NCBI RefSeq assembly: GCF_000258515.1
Contig: NZ_AJLF01000002.1
Coordinates: 310,001 to 374,000 of the forward strand
From: Thermococcus zilligii AN1
GTDB taxonomy: Archaea; Methanobacteriota_B; Thermococci; Thermococcales; Thermococcaceae
Direction of reading: 5' to 3'
DNA length: 64,000 nucleotides
Part shown: positions 63,752-64,000 of the stretch, piece after piece
How the letters are laid out: each line of letters opens with the position of its first letter
How positions within the stretch are numbered: the stretch's first letter is position 1
Position numbers and translations under genes: made by a program
Notes under the pieces: generated by a model
Told to the model about the DNA's origin: nothing
Seen by the model: only the letters and a program-made list of their open reading frames with translations
Databases searched by the model: none

Positions 63752-64000
63752 GCTCCCACCTCCTCAAAGAGCCTGGCGAACCCTTCTCTGTCAATCCTGT
63801 CGACGAGCTCGCCGCTTCCCGTCTTCACTATCCTGCCGTCCTTCATGACGTGGACGGTGAGCTGTTCCCTGTTGAGGTGGCCGAGGATCCTGCCGTAGTG
63901 GGTGATCAGCAGTATCGCCGTCCCCCTTTTGTGGAGCTCCTCTATCTTCGTGCTGATTATGCTGAGCGAGTCAACATCGACACCGCTGTCCGGCTCGTCG
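63748..64000 (-). CDS. sufC: SufC ABC-type ATPase (5' part outside window)
   Basis: Only the C-terminal 83 residues are present. They contain the Walker B/D-loop region (DEPDSGVDVDSLSIISTKIEEL) and the H-loop His in AILLITHYGRIL. The end (VMKDGRIVKTGSGELVDRIDREGFARLFEEVGA) fits SufC. It is the ATPase that drives SufB and sits first in the sufCB operon, whose start lies beyond the window. Confidence 0.95.
   Translation of the reverse strand, partial: DEPDSGVDVDSLSIISTKIEELHKRGTAILLITHYGRILGHLNREQLTVHVMKDGRIVKTGSGELVDRIDREGFARLFEEVGA

Overview
The window is from a hyperthermophilic euryarchaeon of the order Thermococcales, almost certainly a Thermococcus. The evidence is two complete cytosolic sulfhydrogenase operons next to an Mbh-type hydrogenase gene, SurR and TGM regulatory motifs, TFE, a CGP-CTERM surface protein, GGTGA-type ribosome binding sites, TATA boxes of the TTTATA/TTTAAA type, and a CRISPR repeat of the Pyrococcus/Thermococcus kind. 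The gene order hydrogenases, enolase, radical SAM protein also matches what I remember of T. kodakarensis.

Layout. 1-15.7 kb is a redox island. It holds a divergent mbhA-like gene (cut by the window edge), sulfhydrogenase I (hydBGDA), a small toxin-antitoxin pair, a broken lipoprotein gene, a hydrogenase maturation protease, a reverse-strand NuoE/NuoF/(GltD-NuoG fusion) operon, and sulfhydrogenase II (shyBCDA). Extended SurR sites lie in both divergent promoters, so hydrogen metabolism and the NuoEFG-like complex are probably controlled together by sulfur/redox status. 15.9-28.7 kb carries TRAM and MoaD-like proteins, a CGP-CTERM protein, enolase, a PadR regulator with a perfect palindrome beside a giant RND/MMPL exporter, a LipS-like radical SAM gene preceded by a rearranged duplication, an M20 peptidase, a transglutaminase-like protein, tRNA-Tyr, and a class II aldolase. 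28.7-48.8 kb is mostly housekeeping: cobalamin adenosyltransferase, a C/D box sRNA, signal peptidase, dipeptidase, ADP-forming acyl-CoA synthetase alpha, two ArsR-type regulators, a secreted alpha-amylase with a TrmBL1 (TGM) operator, NAD(P)HX repair, a macro-domain protein, TFE, Mrp ATPase, peroxiredoxin and ferritin.

49-58 kb is an accessory, partly decayed region: a copper system (copA with a frame break at a slippery heptamer, copR, copZ), a SagB-type oxidoreductase, and several broken genes. Within it sits an intact pair, a heliorhodopsin (retinal Lys, Glu counterion and two conserved His all present) followed by a complete Rieske non-heme iron oxygenase. That pair is the most surprising content for an anaerobe of dark, hot habitats. 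58.7-62.3 kb is a CRISPR array of 54 repeats and 53 spacers with no cas genes in view. One spacer carries an inverted copy of a CRISPR repeat variant, and two spacers target homologous coding sites. The window ends in sufB and a partial sufC.

All protein identifications come from reading translations and recalled family motifs. No database search was run.
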